DNA from: Myxococcus landrumus
Lineage (GTDB): Bacteria; Myxococcota; Myxococcia; Myxococcales; Myxococcaceae
Assembly: GCF_017301635.1 (NCBI RefSeq)
Contig: NZ_CP071091.1
Location: 6,956,001 to 7,020,000 of the forward strand
Direction: 5' to 3'
Length of the DNA: 64,000 nucleotides
Made by a program: the position numbers and the translations under genes. Under the pieces are notes generated by a model. It had not been told where the DNA came from and made no database searches. It worked only from the letters and a program-made list of their open reading frames with translations. Shown here one piece after another: positions 61,184-64,000 of the stretch. The stretch's first letter is position 1; each line of letters begins with the position of its first letter.

Positions 61184-62746
61184 TTGGAAGGCACCGAGCA
61201 GCACATCCCCCATGCTCCCGTTCAGGTGGAGCCACTCAGTCCGAGCATCCTCCTCGTGGATGACCAGGCCTCGAACCTGCTGGCCCTGGAGGCCATCCTC
61301 GAGCCCATGGGGCAGCGGTTGGTGAGGGCCTCGTCGGGGGCGGAGGCACTGCGGTGGCTGCTGCGCGAGGACTTCGCGCTCATCCTCCTGGACGTTCGGA
61401 TGCCGGGCATGGATGGGTTCGAGACCGCCCGCATCATCCGGCAGCGGGAGCGCTCACGCTACACGCCCATCATCTTCCTCACCGCGCACGGGCGCGACGA
61501 GGCCCACCTGGTGCACGGCTATGCGTCCGGCGCCGCCGACTACGTCGTGAAGCCGTTCCACCCGGACGTGCTGCGCTGGAAGGTGGAGGCGTTCGTCTCG
61601 CTGTACGTGCGCCAGCAGGCCGTGCAGCAACACGAGGCCACGCTGTGGGCACGCGAGCGACGGATGCTCGCGCAGCAGGGCGAGCAGCGCTTCCGGCGGC
61701 TGGTGGACTCCATGCCCCAGTTCGTCTGGGCGCTCCTGGCTGACGGCACCATCAGCTACGCGAACCGCGGCTGGCTGGACTACGCGGGGCTGACCCCCGA
61801 GCAGGGCCGTCAGCGCGAGGAGAACCTGCGCTGCTGTCATCCCGAGGACATGAATCGCATCGAGGAGTCCTGGCGCGTGCTGCGTCGCTCCCGGCGTCCC
61901 GGGGAGCAGGAGCTGCGGCTGCGGCGCGCGCGGGACGGTGAGTTCCGCTGGTTCCTCTTCCGCACGCTGCCGGAGCACGACGAGGTGGGGCGGCTGGTGG
62001 GCTGGATATCCACCGCGACGGATGTCGACGACGCACGCCACGCGGCGGAGGCCCTGCGGGCCGCGAGCGAGGCGAAGGACATGTTCCTCACCATGGCCGC
62101 GCACGAGCTGCGCACGCCGCTCCAGGCGGCTCGCAGCTACACGGACCTGGCGAAGGTGAAGGCCGGAGAAGAGCTGACGCCGCGAGTGGGGCGGGCCCTG
62201 GAGGGCGTCCAGCGCAGCGTCAATCGCATGGCGCGGCTGGTGGAGAACCTGCTGGACGTCGGACGTCTGGAGCGAGGCGAGCTGCGCCTGACGCCAGGGG
62301 ACGTGGACGTGGGCGCGCTCCTCGGCGAGGTGGCGGAGCACTTCGAGCCCCTGCCCGAGGGCCGGTTCATCCAGGTGGAGGCGCCTCGGGGGCTGGTGGT
62401 GAGGGCGGACGGGGAGCGCTTGGACCAGGTGTTCAGCAACCTGGTGTCCAATGCCCTGCGCTACTCGCCGGACGGAGGCGTCATCCACCTTCGCGCCCGC
62501 GAGGAGAACGGGGGGGCCCACGTCGAGGTGCTGGACCAGGGCCTGGGGATTCCCGCCGACCGGCTGGAGAGCATCTTCGAGCGCTTCGGCCGAGCCCATG
62601 GCGTGTCCTACGGCGGCCTGGGCCTGGGGCTGTCCATCGCGCGAGGCATCGTCGAGCGGCACGGTGGACGCATCTGGGCGGAGTCCTCGGGGCGCGGAGG
62701 GGAAGGCAGCACGTTCCACGTTCTGCTGCCGAAGTCCTCGCGGTGA
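61184..62746 (+). CDS. Hybrid receiver-PAS-histidine kinase, 520 aa
   Basis: Start is TTG 61184, with AGGGAG about 8 bases upstream. A receiver domain comes first (about 20-140: ILLVDDQASNLLALEAIL, acceptor Asp near residue 70 in LILLDVRMPGMDG, Lys in YVVKPFHPDVL). Then a PAS domain (about 175-290: FRRLVDSMPQFVWALLADG, WISTATDVDD) and a HisKA/HATPase_c kinase (MAAHELRTPLQAARSY with His at about 307; N box FSNLVSNALRYSPDGG; G boxes VLDQGLGIPADRLESIFERF and GLGLGLSIARGIVERHGG). No membrane segment, so it senses inside the cell. Located after epsE; a link to exopolysaccharide control is only suggested by position. Confidence 0.93.
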   Translation: MEGTEQHIPHAPVQVEPLSPSILLVDDQASNLLALEAILEPMGQRLVRASSGAEALRWLLREDFALILLDVRMPGMDGFETARIIRQRERSRYTPIIFLTAHGRDEAHLVHGYASGAADYVVKPFHPDVLRWKVEAFVSLYVRQQAVQQHEATLWARERRMLAQQGEQRFRRLVDSMPQFVWALLADGTISYANRGWLDYAGLTPEQGRQREENLRCCHPEDMNRIEESWRVLRRSRRPGEQELRLRRARDGEFRWFLFRTLPEHDEVGRLVGWISTATDVDDARHAAEALRAASEAKDMFLTMAAHELRTPLQAARSYTDLAKVKAGEELTPRVGRALEGVQRSVNRMARLVENLLDVGRLERGELRLTPGDVDVGALLGEVAEHFEPLPEGRFIQVEAPRGLVVRADGERLDQVFSNLVSNALRYSPDGGVIHLRAREENGGAHVEVLDQGLGIPADRLESIFERFGRAHGVSYGGLGLGLSIARGIVERHGGRIWAESSGRGGEGSTFHVLLPKSSR

Positions 62747-62853
62747 CATGCGCGCGCGTGGCGCGTGGCGATTTCATGAGAACCAAAAATGTCGGAGCCC
62801 GTTGATAAGGATGAAGACCACTCAGGTGGTTTTGCGCCCCATGCTGGAGGGCT

Positions 62854-63873
62854 GTGATGGGTCGTGGTCGGGCCGTGTTGTGGTGTCTCTTTTGGATGGG
62901 AATGACGGCGGGCTGCTCGACGACTCGAGTGGTCCGGCTGGACATGGGCATGGGCGAGCCCGTCCTCCACACGCCTCGCGGGGTGGAGGGCCCGGTGGAG
63001 CTGGATGAGGACTCCTTCAAGACCGCCGTGGGACGACTGGCTCGAGGTGTGAGGCCCTCCGCGCATCCGTTGCGCGAGGCGCGTCACCGGCTCGGTGTTC
63101 CAGAGCGCGGCGGGATGTCTTTGTATGAGCGGCGCCGGCTCGTCCCGGTGGGCGAGGAGGGCGATGTCTCACGAACCGCGCTCCATGAGCCGACGTCGGA
63201 GCACTCGCTGACGCGGGACTACGCGCGGTGGTGTGAAGACGAGGACGGCGAGGGCGACTGTCTGCGCTTGCTGGAAGGCGGCGCGTCGCTGGGGCGTGAA
63301 GGCAAGTACGCGCTGGCATTGGCGTTCGCCTTGGGGGACGTCTGGGAAGAGACGGGGGATGCGCTGGAGGACCTGTCCGCGCCGTGGGCGGTGCGGGCGA
63401 CGCTGACGGCGTCGGTGGCCATGTACCTGATGCCGTGGTCGCTGCCGGAGCCCCGCTCGAATGGGCTTCCCGCGCGGATGACGGCGACGGCCATGGCGTA
63501 CCTGGGCGTGGAGCCCTTGTGGCAGGTGTTGGACGGGTGGGGCGTGTTGGTGCGGCGAGTGGATGGAGCGCGCACCTTCGAGGAGCTCCGCGACGCGGGC
63601 GCGGCCTATGGCGAGGTGTTGGGGGAGAACGCGGCGCGCGTCCTCGTGATGCTGTCGGCGGCGTCGGCGGGGGTGTCGTCGAAGGGGACGACGTTGCCCG
63701 GAGCGGAGAAGGCCGCGGTGGCATTGGAGGCCCAGGCGGGCTGCTCCTTCCGCGAGCTGTCCAGCGTGGAGTCGGTGGCGATGACCTCCGAGGGCTTCAC
63801 GCTGGTCCTCCCGCCCACCGCGCTGGCGAGGACGGGGCACGACGCGGCGATTCGCGGGCATCCCCGGCGCTGA
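62854..63873 (+). CDS. SitA-like outer-membrane-exchange lipoprotein, no toxin domain seen
   Basis: 339 residues. Lipoprotein signal (LWCLFWMGMTAGC, lipobox TAGC). The body resembles the conserved delivery part of the SitA5-type polymorphic toxins of myxobacteria: VVRLDMGMGEPVLHTPRG, ARGVRPSAHPLREARHRLGV, RDYARWCEDEDGEGDCLRLL, ALAFALGDVWEETGDALEDL, and AYLGVEPLWQVLDGWGVLV. In that family a toxic domain follows; here the protein ends soon after GFTLVLPPTALARTGHD. No immunity gene follows on the same strand. It may be a toxin-less remnant, or the toxin part may be replaced by the short basic tail IRGHPRR. Assignment is from memory of family sequence patterns. Confidence 0.6.
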   Translation: MMGRGRAVLWCLFWMGMTAGCSTTRVVRLDMGMGEPVLHTPRGVEGPVELDEDSFKTAVGRLARGVRPSAHPLREARHRLGVPERGGMSLYERRRLVPVGEEGDVSRTALHEPTSEHSLTRDYARWCEDEDGEGDCLRLLEGGASLGREGKYALALAFALGDVWEETGDALEDLSAPWAVRATLTASVAMYLMPWSLPEPRSNGLPARMTATAMAYLGVEPLWQVLDGWGVLVRRVDGARTFEELRDAGAAYGEVLGENAARVLVMLSAASAGVSSKGTTLPGAEKAAVALEAQAGCSFRELSSVESVAMTSEGFTLVLPPTALARTGHDAAIRGHPRR

Positions 63874-63886
63874 GTCTCGTGGGGTC

Positions 63887-64000
63887 TCAGCCCGTCTTGG
63901 CCACGTTCGGGGCGGGTGTCTCGTCCGCGTTCGGATAGGTGATGGCGCCAGGAGGCGGCACGGGGGCGGACGGCGCGGAGGACACCAGCGTGCTCTTCGG
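63887..64000 (-). CDS. C-terminal fragment of a minus-strand gene
   Basis: Reading the minus strand from the window end gives an uninterrupted 37-codon tail ending at the stop 63889-63887: starts PKSTLVSSAPSAPVPPPGA, ends TPAPNVAKTG. The Ser/Pro/Ala composition suits a flexible end of a periplasmic or surface protein. The rest of the gene lies beyond the window, so its function is unknown. It converges on the SitA-like gene. Confidence 0.55.
   Translation of the reverse strand, partial: PKSTLVSSAPSAPVPPPGAITYPNADETPAPNVAKTG

Noticed and set aside
62713..62726. parS-like GTTCCACGT inside the histidine kinase gene
   Set aside because: Only the left nine bases match; the right arm is absent, so it is probably chance.

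Overview
The window comes from a high-GC delta-type bacterium and almost certainly a myxobacterium close to Myxococcus, Corallococcus or Pyxidicoccus. The reasons are the parA-parB-bactofilin (bacM) order, three eukaryotic-type Ser/Thr kinases in 64 kb, a SitA-like outer-membrane-exchange lipoprotein and a gene order that matches, from memory, the epsA-epsE exopolysaccharide block of M. xanthus. No RNA gene, insertion sequence or CRISPR array was found.

Layout. 1-2.4 kb: end of mnmG, then rsmG, with two perfect DnaA boxes between and at the rsmG start. 2.4-3.9 kb: two small genes. 3.9-12.75 kb: about 8.8 kb with no supportable gene. Its core (6.5-9.95 kb) carries 31 exact copies of the 14-bp parS palindrome GTTCCACGTGGAAC by hand count, plus about ten one-mismatch copies, mostly 66-81 bp apart. 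To the right the motif decays through 103-113-bp repeats and then an approximately 82-bp tandem array whose units still hold a parS-like centre. 12.75-15.5 kb: parA, parB, bacM and a lipoprotein gene: the segregation proteins that act on the array, and a cytoskeletal bactofilin. 15.7-24.4 kb: ergothioneine genes egtB-egtD, a lone receiver protein, a ParE/RelE-like protein, a membrane protein, an XRE regulator, a Ser/Thr kinase and a CLC transporter. 24.7-44.5 kb: mixed accessory and secreted genes, including an ankyrin protein, a large secreted cyclase-repeat/Ig protein, a LecB-type lectin, a 1219-residue kinase-TPR protein, a sigma54 activator with FHA domain, an aegerolysin-like protein, a DJ-1/PfpI protein, a GlcD-type oxidase and a YCII-sigma factor pair. 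44.6-52.1 kb: two paralogous serine beta-lactamase-like/TPR proteins flanking a large Ig-domain lipoprotein, with one shared promoter/operator element. 52.2-60.7 kb: a Ser/Thr kinase and the exopolysaccharide block (epsA-D plus a small gene on the minus strand, epsE divergent). 61.2-64 kb: a hybrid histidine kinase, a SitA-like lipoprotein apparently lacking a toxin domain, and the tail of a minus-strand gene.

The most striking system is the centromere-like parS region: a long homogeneous array with higher-order duplications in the middle and graded decay at the edges, like a bacterial satellite centromere. ParB (CTP-dependent clamp) should load there and ParA should move it. Clustering of parS near parAB is known in M. 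xanthus; the size, internal repeat structure and decaying flanks seen here are the parts worth checking.
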